Positions 47,927 through 60,010 of a stretch of 64,000 nucleotides of DNA are shown here, piece by piece. The stretch's first letter is position 1. Each line of letters begins with the position of its first letter. The stretch lies in assembly GCA_030015575.1 (NCBI GenBank), contig JASDDO010000026.1, positions 27,048,079 to 27,112,078 on the forward strand, given 5' to 3'. The stretch is from Agapanthus africanus (lineage: Eukaryota; Streptophyta; Magnoliopsida; Asparagales; Amaryllidaceae). The notes beneath the pieces were generated by a model. It was not told where the DNA came from. It did not search any database and saw nothing but the letters and a program-made list of their open reading frames with translations. The position numbers and the translations under genes are program-made.

Positions 47927-49628
47927 TGTTGGTTATCGAAGGACAATATAGAAGGTTGAAAGCATCTCAGCCTCCTATTGATATGATATATTCTTATATG
48001 CTTGTTATGTTAAATATGTCACATTAATTCACTACATGAAAAACCAATTTATTTCGTCAGGCGTCACCCGACGGAACAAATGGATGCCCGACAAAATAAA
48101 CTTATTCCATTGGCTGATGTCCGTACTGGATATAGGTGCCCTCAAGACAATTATTGTAATTGCAGGAGGGAATATACAGAGAACAATCTTACTCAAGATG
48201 ATAGTATGCTATCTGATTTGTCTTTATCATTCATGTGTACACATTTTACTCGTTATCACGTATCGCTAATATATAATGATAAAGCCCTTAGAATCTTTGC
48301 TTGATTATCAGTATTATGATAGGGATCATACTAGTGGGGCTTGGGTAGTCCATAAGCACATCCTTAAATTCCCCTAGTCATAGGAGTATCAAGAATGAGT
48401 ATCGATATTCCAGAGTAGACTAGTGTACATGTCTCTTGACCCCGACCAGGGAAATGGTTGATCACATGGTCATTGGTGTTCCATACTGAAGATTGTATAT
48501 AGATGCTTATTAGATGAATGAGTTTCACTAGACGAACTCACTTGAGAACTCCTAGATGGTATTATACCTATCGTCAGATAGTTGTTCTCTTGAGACATGA
48601 GTATAGGGTAGTCTGTAGACCCGAGATCGTCATATTATCTTGTGTGTGTTCCCACTGTACTTTGATTACTACCCTGCAATGGCTCTACTGATTCGTGCAA
48701 ACAGGTTTTAAGTGGGTAAAATCCCTAAGCACATGGAGGCAGTGAGCGATCGAAGGGATTTCGTCTCTCCCGGTATAAGGAGTCGAGGTCGTGCTGTGCC
48801 AGATCGACTATAACCATAAGTCATTGTCCAAGGCAGATGAGATTTACCGATAAGTGTTATCAGTAGTTTCTCGGATGGTTATGAGTTCATGATCGGCACG
48901 AATTATCGAGTTAATGGGAGTCTAATGGTTTCCACCACCCAGATTTGGTGTGCGAAGCTCTCAGATGAAGAGACCAAATTGTATGGTGACTGTTACTGAT
49001 AGACTTTGCAGGGTTTGGATGGGCTTGCTCGTTGACCTTCTTTCGATCAATACACGGGTAGCCGTTACATGCAGCTAGTACCGTTAGCATGCATGTGGGC
49101 AATGGATATGATCCTAATATACTGCCAGCGTATTGTAGAGTTTTTAGAGTCTTACACAGAGCTTTCCCAGCACAGGCGAAATGATATAGAGCGTGTATAG
49201 GGATATGTACAGGAGGTTGATTAAATACGAGTATATGATACTGTATTTTAATCAAGCGTTTAATGATATTAACCGGATTATATATGATATAACTGAATTA
49301 TTAAATCAAGTGTTGATTTAATAATTATATATATATATAAAATATCATGCTCACTTTATATTTTCTTCTCTTTGATAATATTTATATTTGATATAAATAT
49401 TATTATTTTAATTTGTCATGTGTGATTAGACATACAAGTTGTATGTATAAGAATCACAAAGGTGTGGGATAAGAATAAATGATTTATTATTTATATTTTG
49501 GGATAAAAGAAATGAGTCATTTCTTTAGAAGTGTTTAGATAAAATGACTCATTCTTGTTTTATTCAAAAAGATAAATATGCTTATTTTTTATTCTTATCT
49601 TGATCCTTAGCCATTCTTATCACTCCTC

Positions 49629-49660
<32 letters not shown>

Positions 49661-50076
49661 GGTTTTGAAAAATGAAGAGAAAGAAAAGAAATGCGAAGAA
49701 ATTAGTGACCTTAAAATTACTACATCCTTACTTGATTATCCTAGAGAGATCATTGAGTGAGTAACTTCACAAATGATGTGATCAAGTGAGGCTAGAGCTT
49801 GTGTTGGAGGGATCTCAAGATGGATCTTCTTCGGTGAGAAGATCGTCGACTAAGCTCAATCTGGATAGTATAGGAGCGATGGTGGGATCTTCCGGGATTA
49901 TCCGGACACTCTACAAAAGTTGTAGTCCAAAACCACTTAGCTAGTATCTTTTGTTTTATAATTGATGTAGTGAATGCAATCTTGGAAGTAATCGGTGCAT
50001 GTCTTCACTAAAAAATTTGATTTGTTGCTTCTGCTCGGTCCGCAATTGTTGCAACCTTTGCACGTGATTACCAACA
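47927..50076 (+). mobile_element. G: 5' LTR (2150 bp), copia-like
   Basis: Ends TGTTGGT...ACCAACA are inverted repeats of each other, and the end is followed at once by an iMet-type primer site. It resembles the solo LTR F in inverted orientation. It holds no gene; it has a CT microsatellite at about 49622-49660 and an AT-rich stretch at 49250-49400. The preceding 5 bp are ATATAA-type. Confidence 0.8.
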
Positions 50077-50089
50077 TAGTATCAGAGCC
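50077..50089 (+). promoter_or_regulatory. G primer-binding site
   Basis: TAGTATCAGAGCC differs in one base from TGGTATCAGAGCC, the complement of the 3' end of initiator Met tRNA, and starts directly after the LTR. Confidence 0.8.
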
Positions 50090-52457
50090 AAACATTCACT
50101 TCACATTCCATTTTGGTGGAAAATTGATATCAAAATCAATTTTTTTAAAACCAATTGTTCACTGTTTTGAAAAACAGAGCAAAATTTGACTTGTTTTGCG
50201 TTTTTCCCGAGCTCCGGGGGTCTATGGTCTGAACCGAGACTTTCTGCAGCTCATAGGTGACCCTGGGGAAGTCCCCAGGGGCTACGGTAGGCCTACCCAC
50301 CCATAGCCACACCATGGTGGCCATGGGAAGGTGGCTGGCCGAGATCAGCTCATAGGCTAATCTCGACCATGCCACCCCAATCCAAGGCCTCCAAGGTGTG
50401 GCCTTGGGTCGGAGGCCCCACCCATTCCCCCTCGTGACTCTGGTGGTCATTCACGACGTCCTCGATGTCGTCTTAGTCGATTTTCGAGTCAATTTGGAAT
50501 TGAAATTTATGGAAACGAGTGATTTTTTGGGCTACGGGTGAATTCGAAATACATTTTTGGAATTTCAAGTTCACACTGACATGGGTTTTGAAATAGATTG
50601 CCACGGGTTACAAATTAGCTCGATGAAGTTTTCAATCAATTTAATTTGAGAGCATATGATGATATGTTGTGTTTAACGTCGATGAATTGATGCGATCAAT
50701 TCGATGGGGTTGCATGTTTACTAGTTTGCAATATTATGATATTGTGATATCTTATTGTTGTTGTTATGGTTTGGCGGATCGTCGTGATGAATAGCCCCTC
50801 ATGTGACATATACACTTGATGTTATATGGATTTCGGTTATTCAGGACGAGCGGACAAATTATGGCCGTCGTTGTCGGCGACTGTATTATTCTTTTATTGG
50901 GACGCGGTCAGGTTGTGATAGTCGTTACCGTTGTATAAACAATACATATTTTAGATTACCCCAAGGTGAAGCACTCGAATTGCCGGATTCTAGAATATAA
51001 CGGGTGACCATCTTAAGAAGTTGAGATCCAGGTGATCTTATTCTAGGATTGGCAGGTGGTCCGCCGCGTTTGTAGGGGGTAGTTTAGATCCAAAGAGGAG
51101 TGCCCAAGTTACCGGGTTATATATAGCACTGGGTGGTCCACTCATTATATTTAGTGTGGGTTGCCTCACTACTAGGATTGGCGGGTGACTTGCCATGTTC
51201 GTAGGGGTCGTGGATCGATGATGTACGGGTTATTCACACGACCGTGAAATTTTGTGTTTCGTGATCGGCTCAATTGAAACATTGGCTTCTTAGTATATCC
51301 TCTTTGCCATATTCTGTGACGCTCATTGCATTTCTATAATATGATTATCTGCCTATGATGTGATGATGGTTATCGCTTACCTGTAATATTGATTATCTGT
51401 CTGCGATGATATATATGTTGATATATATGTTATATAAATAAATGTTGATATATGTTTTGCATCCGCGCTAGTCCAATCTCTGCTCTGCTGTAAGTTAAGT
51501 AACTTTACGGTGAAGATCCGAGACCTCATGGAGAATGTGAGATATTTTTCTTTTCATATCATACTTTTTCTGTAATGGTGTGAGAAGATGCTAGATAATA
51601 TATGATTATCTAATTGATGGGATTACATTAATTTGGATTAATGCAAAGAAAACAAAACCTAAAATACGTTGTTGGAACCGAATATTTTTAAAAAGAGATT
51701 ATAACCATATTCTTTTCTTTGCATCGAGCTATTCGGTTAAGAATATCGTGTACCTCATTCGATGAGGTAAGAGCCTCCCTTCACGGGGAATCCGTACTAA
51801 AGTAAAAGTCTACGTAACTATAAATTTAAAAAACTACTTGGTTCCTTCGATGATATCAAGATCTTTACGTTAAGGGTTTTCTTCAAAACCAGTCGTAGCC
51901 TCTATCATTTCAGGAAGTAGAGTAGTTAGTATTCGTGCTACGTTTGTTGACCTCATCAAGACGTAGTGAACGGTAGTTAAGTGATATCTTCCTATTTACA
52001 TATTGATGCGATTAGATAGGACAGTTGCATAGCCTTATTGACCTCGTCAAGGGCTCATGCGAAAGGGTCTAAATTAATCATGAAATGACATGTTGAACTT
52101 AACTAGCGACTTATGATTTGTTGACCTCATCAAGGTTATAAGCCGCTAGGGGTAAAAACCATATCAGACGTTTCAAGTATTGAAACTTGCAATGGGATTG
52201 CATACTTTCTATGGAGTGGGTTGACTTGTTGACCTTATCAAGATTACCACGCCATGATAGTTTGGATCCCGGTTCCCATTGTAAGTAAGAGTTACTACCG
52301 GTTGATTTTCATATGACCCCGGCTAGTTCTCCTTTTAGGGTTTGAAGGAGGATTCGACGATATAGTGGGAAACTTAATTAGATATATTAATTAACTAATC
52401 TAATCTAGGATAAACTGCACGCTGAGTGTTTCTTTTTTCTCTCTCTCGCAGCAATCC
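50090..52457 (+). other. G: 2.4-kb leader, possibly spliced, with regularly spaced 14-mers
   Basis: No convincing coding frame. The 14-mer TTGACCTCATCAAG or a one- or two-base variant starts at 51947, 52038, 52131 and 52229 (steps of 91, 93 and 98 bp). The leader ends in a long pyrimidine tract and CGCAG (about 52432-52451), an apparent 3' splice site, 6 bp before the gag ATG. Confidence 0.55.
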
Positions 52458-52542
52458 ATGGCTGACCTTAAAGTAAAACTCATTAACCAAGTTAACCGAA
52501 CCTTTTTACAATCAACGGTTTTGAAATGTCATGATTGCTCTA
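52458..52542 (+). pseudogene. G: first 28 codons of a gag-like frame, then interrupted
   Basis: The ATG at 52458 opens MADLKVKLINQVNRTFLQST and is cut at 52543 by a B-type LTR. The position after PBS, leader and splice-site-like sequence fits a copia gag start, but too little remains to identify the family by content. Confidence 0.4.
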
Positions 52543-53139
52543 TGTCACGCTCCACTTCTCAAAATACAGTGACGGTATGTGACTAGGCCGGTGACATATT
52601 TATTTTGAAAAGGTCATTTCCCAGAGTAAATACGCTAAAGCGTAAAATAAGCAATATAAAAATAATAAGAATTTAACATGAGCTTTAAACTTCAACAACT
52701 TTAATTACATTCAAACTTGATACATTTATAGTTCACTGAAAAGGAAATACAAGAACAGAAATGCCTAAATAGGTGGCAAACAAAAACTGGAAGAAAAGAT
52801 AAGCTAAGCTAAGCTAAGTTTGAGTAGTGATCTGGTCGTAATCCCCTGCAGTCTTTTCTATCTCCTTAGTCTCTAGACCACCTGATGAAAATCCAAAAGA
52901 AGAAAGAGATGGGTGGATGCCCATCAGCGAACTTTCGCTCAGTAAGTCCCCAAGGAAATGTGTGAAGTATAAAAATATAATGACAAATTGGAATTGGATA
53001 TCAAGAAGCAATGGACTAGGAGATATGGTGTTTAAACATGTCATTTAATATAAGCATGGCAATTCTATGTAATATTGCATCTTTATATAACATGGCAAAG
53101 TAATATGAGCATAATATAGTATGTTCGTATAGTGTAGGT
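52543..53139 (-). mobile_element. B-type LTR (copy c), first part
   Basis: It starts TGTCACGCTCCACTTCTC, the complement of the B/A LTR 3' end, with CTCTA before it. It is interrupted at 53139 by the solo LTR b and continues at 55618. No gene is present. Confidence 0.75.
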
Positions 53140-55612
53140 TGTCACGCCCCGCTTCCCAGTATACGGAAAAGTAGACGTGACGAGCCACAACGTATTTACT
53201 CAGAAGTAAACATGCTAAGCGTAAATAAGCAATATAAATGAATACACAAGAATAATAAGAGATGTAATAATAACAACAACTTTTATTAACATTCTTTCTT
53301 TATATACAACTAAAAAGAAAAGTACAATAATGGAAAGCAATGTCTAAACAATGGAATATGAACTAAAATAAGTACAAATGAAATCTAGAAGTCGTGTTGC
53401 TCGGTGATCTGCTCCAAGTACTCCTGGCTGGGCTCGGTCTCCTGAAGGTCGGGTCCTCCTGACGAACATTCCAAAGAAAAAAAAGAAACAAAAATGTCGT
53501 CGGCGAACTAGCGCTCGGTAAGTCCCAAAATTAAGATAGAATAGAACAAGTAAAGAGGAGAGTACCGGTAATATAAACATGTATATGTTTGCTATACTAA
53601 CGTAGTTGTTTATAGCTTGGTACAGAAGGTATCAGTGTATACGAAAGGAGTCCAACTTTCCCCATGGACTATGGTAACCCGTAGTACAAGACCCCGTCAA
53701 TACCCACGGGACAACAGCAATGGATGTTTATCTATGTCTTTTAGTGTCCATCATCGTGCCACTTTTAATACATTATGTACCAGTCTACCCCGTTAAACCC
53801 CGTAATGTATAATATATAGATTGTAGTTATCAGACTTGCCGAGACCATGGGTACAAGTTTTTCATGTAAACGGTTTCAGGATGTATCAAGTAGGTATGTA
53901 ATCAATTCAAGATATAGCCATGGTTCGGTCAGGTCAAGTCATGTTTGCATATTGATATTGTTCTGGTATTCAGGTTCATGTTCAAGTATACGTGTTGGAT
54001 ATATTGGATTCAGGTTGAATTGGATTCAGGTTGAATTGGATTCAGACTTGAGTCAGACACTTAGAACAGAATTTGGATCCTGAATTAGGTTTAGGAGTTA
54101 TCGGTAACTGCTGCACATGGACGGCAGGATTTGTGTTTTTTTCCAAGACAATTACCATTGATAACACCATTTTAGTTCTCTACCTTAAATAGGCAAGCAC
54201 CCACTTTCTCTGGCTCCCTAAGGCTCAAGAGAATTGGTCCCGCTTAAACCTATATTTACTAGGGTCCTTAATGTAATTTTATATATCTCGTGGGGATCGT
54301 ATGCTCTGTGAGGAGGTCTGCATCTCGCTCTACTAGCCCGAGAATGTGCGATAATCCAAACCATCCAATAGACGGTTTCCCAAAATAGATTGTAGAGGTA
54401 TAATTGCAAAGAGTTTAATAATATTATTTAAAAGAAAACCGGGTTTTTATAGTTCAAGGTATTTTGATGAAAAAATCGTATTTTTCCATAAAATTTATGT
54501 CTCGAGAGGATCGTGCTATGTCAATATGTATGTATGTGAGAGGTAGGTCATTACCTTGTGAAGTTTTCTAAAGGTATGCTAAGCAAAATGTTTAAAAGAT
54601 AACATATATAAACTTCATGGTATTTAAAAGTAAAAGTTTAATTAAAGTTAATTAACATGGAGTTTTAGAGTGAAAGTGTTTCTGAACCTTTATAATAGTG
54701 TTACAAATATTGTCTAAAAGTTTGTTGAACAAAATGTGAATGAAAAGTGAGATTATAGAGTTTAGAAGATTTACATCGGTAATAACTCCACTTACCGATG
54801 TTTTGTTTTGAAAAGAGAATTTAGCGAAGAGAGGAAGGAAATAGAAGGAACTTACAAGCTAAAAGGAGAGAGGAGAGGTAGAGAAAGATGTCGTATCCTT
54901 CGTGACGTCGTGGGGTTGCCGAAATCGCTTCTAATTCTCGCCGGAATTTGACCTTGGGCTAACTCCACTTGTACTCTTTTTGGAATTGAGAATTTTTTAT
55001 AATTTTGACTAGGAATTTCAGAATGAGGAGGGGCTAGGGTATGAGATTGTATTTATAGGGTGAAATTAGGATTTTGGAATTGAAAGATTGAATTAAAAAG
55101 TATTAAAAATAAGATTAAAGATGAATTTTAATTCTCTGTTAAATTCAAAGAAAACAAACAAAATAGGGGTAATAGGGGTAGGCCAAGAGTCAGGTGTGCA
55201 GAGTTTGGGAACCATTCCCTATGGGGGACCCACTGTCGCCGGCCCATAGAGGCATCTCACCGGTCCAATTAGGGGTAGGGGACGGTGGATTGTGTACACG
55301 TGTCCCTCTCTTTATAAATATCATTTTACACATGTTTATTTTTTATTTCTTTTCATTTCTTACGTGTATTGCACGTGTAAACTTTTGGGCTTCCAAAAGT
55401 TTAAAAAGAAAAATTCCGAAAAAAATAATATGTGGCTGATGGGATTCGAACACGGGAGCTATGTCACAGCAGTGCAAGACTTTACCAATGAGCTACAAGT
55501 TATTTCTTACTATTCTTAAGCAAGTATAACTTTTAAATTGTGCTCAGGCTTGCAAACTCTTTTCTGTACTTTAAGAAGAAAACTTTTGTACAGAAAATTC
55601 AGGGTCGTTACA
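53140..55612 (-). mobile_element. B solo LTR (copy b, 2473 bp) with target-site duplication
   Basis: Exact 5-bp duplication TAGGT on both sides (53135-53139 and 55613-55617). Plus-strand ends are TGTCACGCCC and CGTTACA, so the sense strand is minus. It aligns with the split B LTR at 1794-2978 and 20600-22014, including the TATA box (about 55050) and the Pol III boxes. No gene is present. Confidence 0.92.
55443..55495 (-). promoter_or_regulatory. tRNA-like Pol III A and B boxes in solo B LTR
   Basis: Sense strand TAGCTCATTGG (55495 to 55485) and GTTCGAATC (55451 to 55443), with starts 44 bp apart. Both fit the Pol III consensus exactly although the surrounding sequence has diverged from the copy at 1912-1965. 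Confidence 0.6.
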
Positions 55613-55617
55613 TAGGT

Positions 55618-56931
55618 ATAATGAACATGAAGTGTATGTAAATGTCCTAAAAGTTCTATGCAAGAGTAAACTAATCTAACGTAAATTCAAGGGTGAATGT
55701 CAACCAATCTCAAGAGTGTTCTCGAACCCAACAGGCTGTAATCCAAGGGTAAGGAACCACGTGCCCGAATCAAGTGTTAGTAACGGGACTTCAACCTAGT
55801 ATTGAAGTATTCCAAACTCAACAGGCTATAATTCAGGAGTAAGGAAACACGGGCCCTCATGATAGATTGCTTGTGTTAGTAAATATGGATTCATGATCTA
55901 GGGGGACTTCTGAGATTTCATTGGATTCGCACTTGAACTACCCCAACACCCCATGTATTCTAGATTACAGTTCATGTTACCAGTCTTGCTCGAATCCATG
56001 AATACATCAAGTTGTAAGATTGAATTCATGTCAAGATAAAGTATTCGTTTCAAGTGTTCATATATTCATGTCAAGTTGTATTCATGATTCAAGTCAAGTC
56101 AGTTCAAGAGTAGGTATTGGGTTCAGGTATTCATATTGAATTCATCTATCATGTCAAGTTCATGTCAAGTTATATTCATGGTTCGGTCTAGTCAATTCAT
56201 TTTCGAATATTCAAGTTCAAATTTCAAGTGATCGAGTTTAAGTTCAAATTCAAATCTAAGTCATGTTCGAGTTTGTATTCAGGTTATAGTCAATTCATAT
56301 TATTAGATTAAAATCTTTTGAATATCTTTAATCTTGTAAATTCTTAAGTTCGTGAATAATCGGATAACCGCTGCATATGAGAGGCAAGATTTGTGTCTTT
56401 CTCTAAGACGATTGCCATTGATAATTCATTTAATTTGCAGTGTTATCAAACTTGGATAGGCTAGCAATCACTTTCTTCCACTCTCTGAGGCCCAAAAGAA
56501 ATGATACCGCTTAAACCTATATTAATCTAAGATCCTTAAAAATTTATTCAAGTTATTTATCATGTATTTATATTGTTTGCATTTCACAAAAGGGTTTTAT
56601 GTAAAATGTTTTAATATTGTTTTAAAAATAAATCTCGATGGTGTTTTAGAATATTAAGAGTTTTTATAAAAATGTATTTTAGTTTTAATGGTATTTTGGT
56701 GATAAAACCTAGCTTTTTAAAAGTTTATGGTATTTTTATGAAAACTATACTTTCGGAAACTTGATGGTATTTTCGTGTAACTTTAATTTTTCATTTAAAA
56801 TATATAGTTCTCAACACTTGTTTTCAAAGAAAAAAAACGGATTTATGATTTATGAAAAGTTTTAAATGATTTAATTTGTTGAAAAAGTCGTATTCTTTAA
56901 AATCATATTGTTTATTTCCTTTCAAGACCGG
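55618..56931 (-). mobile_element. B-type LTR (copy c), second part, cut by C2
   Basis: It continues the LTR begun at 52543 ('ataatgaacatgaagtg' after the TAGGT duplication). It shares 'ccgcttaaacctatatt' and the AT-rich 'accatcaagtt' blocks (complement) with the B 5' LTR at 20600-20920. Its other end is beyond the C2 insertion. No gene is present. Confidence 0.7.
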
Positions 56932-57191
56932 TGTTCCCGCCAAAAATTAATGCGCAAAGAGCCTAAGGTATCAAATGGCAGCGATACGCTCAAAAAAATG
57001 CGAACCAGTATCTTCCGGGCTGTTTTTTTGATAAACTCCAGAATGAGAAACAGCTAAATTCTGATGATATTGGAAGCATCTCGAAAAACCCTTCGATTTG
57101 ATATATTATGGGCTTCATAATTCATCCGGGATCAAAGGTTATGAGCAAATATGCTATGCACTGTTCCCTGATTAAAAAAAATCAGGAATTA

Positions 57192-57540
57192 CCTCAATGA
57201 GGTATCACGTGCTCACACGAGATCAATGGTCACGTGTTGACACGTGATAGTTAAAACATGAATAAAAATAAAAGGCTGAAGAAGGACCCAATTGGGGGTC
57301 ACGTGCTCACACGTGACCAATGGTCACGTGTTGACACGTGATAGTTAAAACAGAAATAAAAACAAATGACTGAAGGAAATACCTCAATAAGGTATCACGT
57401 GCTCACACGTGACCAATGGTCACGTGTTGACACGTGATGGTTAAAACTGAAGCATAAATAAACGCTGAGAAAAGGACTCAATTGGGGGTCACGTGCTCAC
57501 ACGTGACCAAGGGTCACGTGTCAGCACGTGACTAGCTTCG
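57192..57540. repeat. ~95-bp tandem repeat forming a two-unit higher-order repeat (C2 LTR)
   Basis: TCACGTGCTCACACG starts at 57205, 57299, 57395 and 57489 (94-96-bp steps). Units 1 and 3 are preceded by 'acctcaatgaggta', and units 2 and 4 by 'gacccaattgggggtc', so the true period is ~190 bp. Each unit contains two TCACGTG-N4-CACGTGA modules; the first module of unit 1 has CACGAGA. Confidence 0.88.
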
Positions 57541-57884
57541 AAAGCCTTACAGTTTAATAGAATTAAAATTCTAAATTTCTCTAAATCTTTCCAAATAGAA
57601 TTAAAATTCTAAATTTCTCTAAATCTTTCCAAATGGAAAAGGATTATGGGGACCGTTGGATTAAAAATCCAAGGGTGATTAAAAATCCCCAATTTATGGA
57701 AAGATTTTAGACAAGAAAAGATTTCCCTAAAAATCTCACCAGAAATAACAAACATAATATCTTTGGATTTAAAATCCAACGGTGAATAAAATTCACTGTG
57801 TAATCTAAAGGATCATATTAATTATGAAAACAAACAAAATTTTTCAATGAAAGAATTGTTAAACAAATTGATTCTTTTCTTTCT

Positions 57885-57896
57885 CCTATAAATAGG
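57885..57896 (+). promoter_or_regulatory. C2 LTR TATA box
   Basis: CCTATAAATAGG is identical to the box at 24-35 in C0. Confidence 0.7.
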
Positions 57897-57949
57897 AGTC
57901 AAGAAGAGAAGAGAGGGGATCTACTTTTTTTGAGGAGAGAAAAAAAGAG

Positions 57950-58555
57950 AGGAGAATTTAATTCTCGAGAGAGAAAAGAAAATTTCTTCAGAAGAGAAAA
58001 GAAAACCCTAGGTGAGAAAAGAAAGGGGATCAAAACTTCAAAAAAGAGAATTTAATTATCAAATCTAAGAGTTTAACTCTTCTGCACAAAAGAACTTAGT
58101 TCTTCCTCTGGTTGAAGAACTGCAAAGAGCACATCTCCCCATAAGTTGAGAATTTAATTCTCATCGGGTTGAAATCCTGTCATGCAGATCCAAAACTTAG
58201 AGGGAGGATTGAGTTTAGAGAATTTAATTCTTCCAATTTACAGGAATTTAATTCCTTCAAGATAAAGTTAGAGTTTAACCCTATATGAGAATTTAATTCT
58301 CCCAAAATTACAGGAATTTAATTCCTTCAAGATGGACAGAACTAGGGTTTAACCCTAATTGAGAATTTAATTCTCTCAAATTCACAGTTTTATCCTATGC
58401 AAGAATTTAATTCTTTTACATGTATGGGAATTTAATTCCTCTAAAAGAAATTAGGGTTTAACCCTACATAAGAATTTAATTCTTTCATAACAGGAATTTA
58501 ATTCCTCCAAAATCATGATTAGGGTTTAACCCTACAGAGAATTTAATTCTTAAAA
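57950..58555. repeat. Array of odd palindromes with a TTTAA core
   Basis: Thirteen-base words of the form N4-TTTAA-N4' recur more than 15 times: AGAATTTAATTCT, GGAATTTAATTCC and AGGGTTTAACCCT, largely in the order agaat, ggaat, agggt with a period of roughly 70-100 bp. No gene is present; this is downstream of the TATA box. Confidence 0.85.
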
Positions 58556-58589
58556 TAAAGAGACTTGAAAGATCTTCATGCACATAAAG

Positions 58590-58980
58590 AACATTGGTCA
58601 CGTGATGACACGTGACCCCAATCCGCAGTGATCAGAAAAGAAGGAATAAAACTAGGTCACGTGTCCCCACGTGACCCCTAAAAAGATCCCTAAAAATAAA
58701 AAGGTAACAGCTTTGAGGCAATGCCTCACGTGCTCCCACGTGACTCCCAAAACGCAGAAAAAATAAGCAAAGGAAATGAAGGCTTTGGGCGCTCTCACGT
58801 GTTACCACGTGACCCCTTGGCAAACGCTTTAACAGTCAGCACATAAATCCCCATCACGTGTCAACACGTGACGCTCAAATTAAAAATAATAAAAAGTGTT
58901 TAACACTTAATTGCAGAACGAGATAAAAGGGGATCTGGTCCCACCTTTGGGCGCCCTCACGTGCTCCCACGTGACCCCTC
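58590..58980. promoter_or_regulatory. Six TCACGTG-N4-CACGTGA modules
   Basis: Copies lie near 58595, 58655, 58728, 58796, 58855 and 58959, with N4 of atga, tccc, ctcc, ttac, tcaa and ctcc. The spacer sequence varies but its length does not, so the two CACGTG centres are always 10 bp apart. Confidence 0.85.
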
Positions 58981-58984
58981 TTTC

Positions 58985-59230
58985 TTTAGTGTTTAACACT
59001 AATTCAAGAACTTTGTACCCAGTGTTTAACACTGGTGTTTTCTAGTGTGTAACACTAATTTGACAACTTCATTTCCAGTGTTTAACACTGTTGTTTGCTA
59101 GTGTTTAACACTAATTTGGGGGATTATATTTCCAGTGTTTAACACTGATTATCTTTTAGTGTTTAACACTAATTTGAGAGTTTATCTCCAATGTTCAATA
59201 CTGAGATTCTCCAGTGTTTAACACTACTTT
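58985..59230. repeat. AGTGTTTAACACT palindrome array
   Basis: About nine copies of the palindrome AGTGTTTAACACT (some with one change) about 25-30 bp apart, alternating between TAGTGTTTAACACTA and CAGTGTTTAACACTG contexts. Confidence 0.85.
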
Positions 59231-59644
59231 TAGCCAAATTGGCTAATTTTCCAGAGGCAAAGCCTCCAATTCAAAATTGAGTAAAAATCAGAACTATAAT
59301 GTCTACTGCTCAATCAAAGATAAAAAATTTTTCAGAGCCCTCAAACTCTGATTTAGCATTGCTAAATAATGTGGGCTTGAACCCAGACAAATGTTTAATG
59401 GTCCAACAAAAGGCCAACACTTCAAATCCAATTGGACTTAGCCCAAGTTGGCCATAAGTCCTCAATTCATATTTAACTGAGCCCATGTGCTCATAATTCT
59501 AATTAATTGATCTTAGTTCCAAATTGGAATACAGATCACTTAATCCACTTTGGTTCGAGGGTACATCTCTTCACTCCTCTGATATTTGTCGTTGTAATCC
59601 TTCAACGTCTTCAGAGAGGTGACGGGTCCCGACAACCATACATT

Positions 59645-60010
59645 TCATAGACTATGACGTCTTTAAACTGGACTGTGGGGTCCTTAAGCCCATGGACTAT
59701 GATGTCCTTAACCTTGACTGTGAGGTCTTTAAACTCACGGACTATGATGTCCTTAACCTTGACTGTGAGGTCTTAAAACTCACGGACTATGATGTCCTTA
59801 ACCTTGACCGGGATGTCTTAAAACTCACGGACTATGATGTCCTTAACCTTGACCGGGATGTCTTAAAACTAACAACGGACAATGATGTCCTTAACCTTGA
59901 CTGTGAGGTCTTTAAACTCACGGACTATGATGTCCTTAACCTTGACTGTGATGTCTTTAAACTTACGGACTATGATGTCCTTAACCTTGGACCACCATGT
60001 CCTTAAACTG
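59645..60010. repeat. 45-bp minisatellite (GGAC-N6-GTCC units), C2 LTR
   Basis: ACTATGATGTCC starts at 59651, 59696, 59741, 59786, 59831, about 59879, 59924 and 59969, nearly all 45 bp apart. Both strands stay open as 15-residue repeats (DYDVLNLDCEVFKLT on plus) because 45 is a multiple of three and the unit lacks stops; I do not call a gene. Confidence 0.88.

Noticed and set aside
49320-49680. AT and CT microsatellites in the G LTR as a regulatory element
   Set aside because: Simple repeats common in plant LTRs; no further support.
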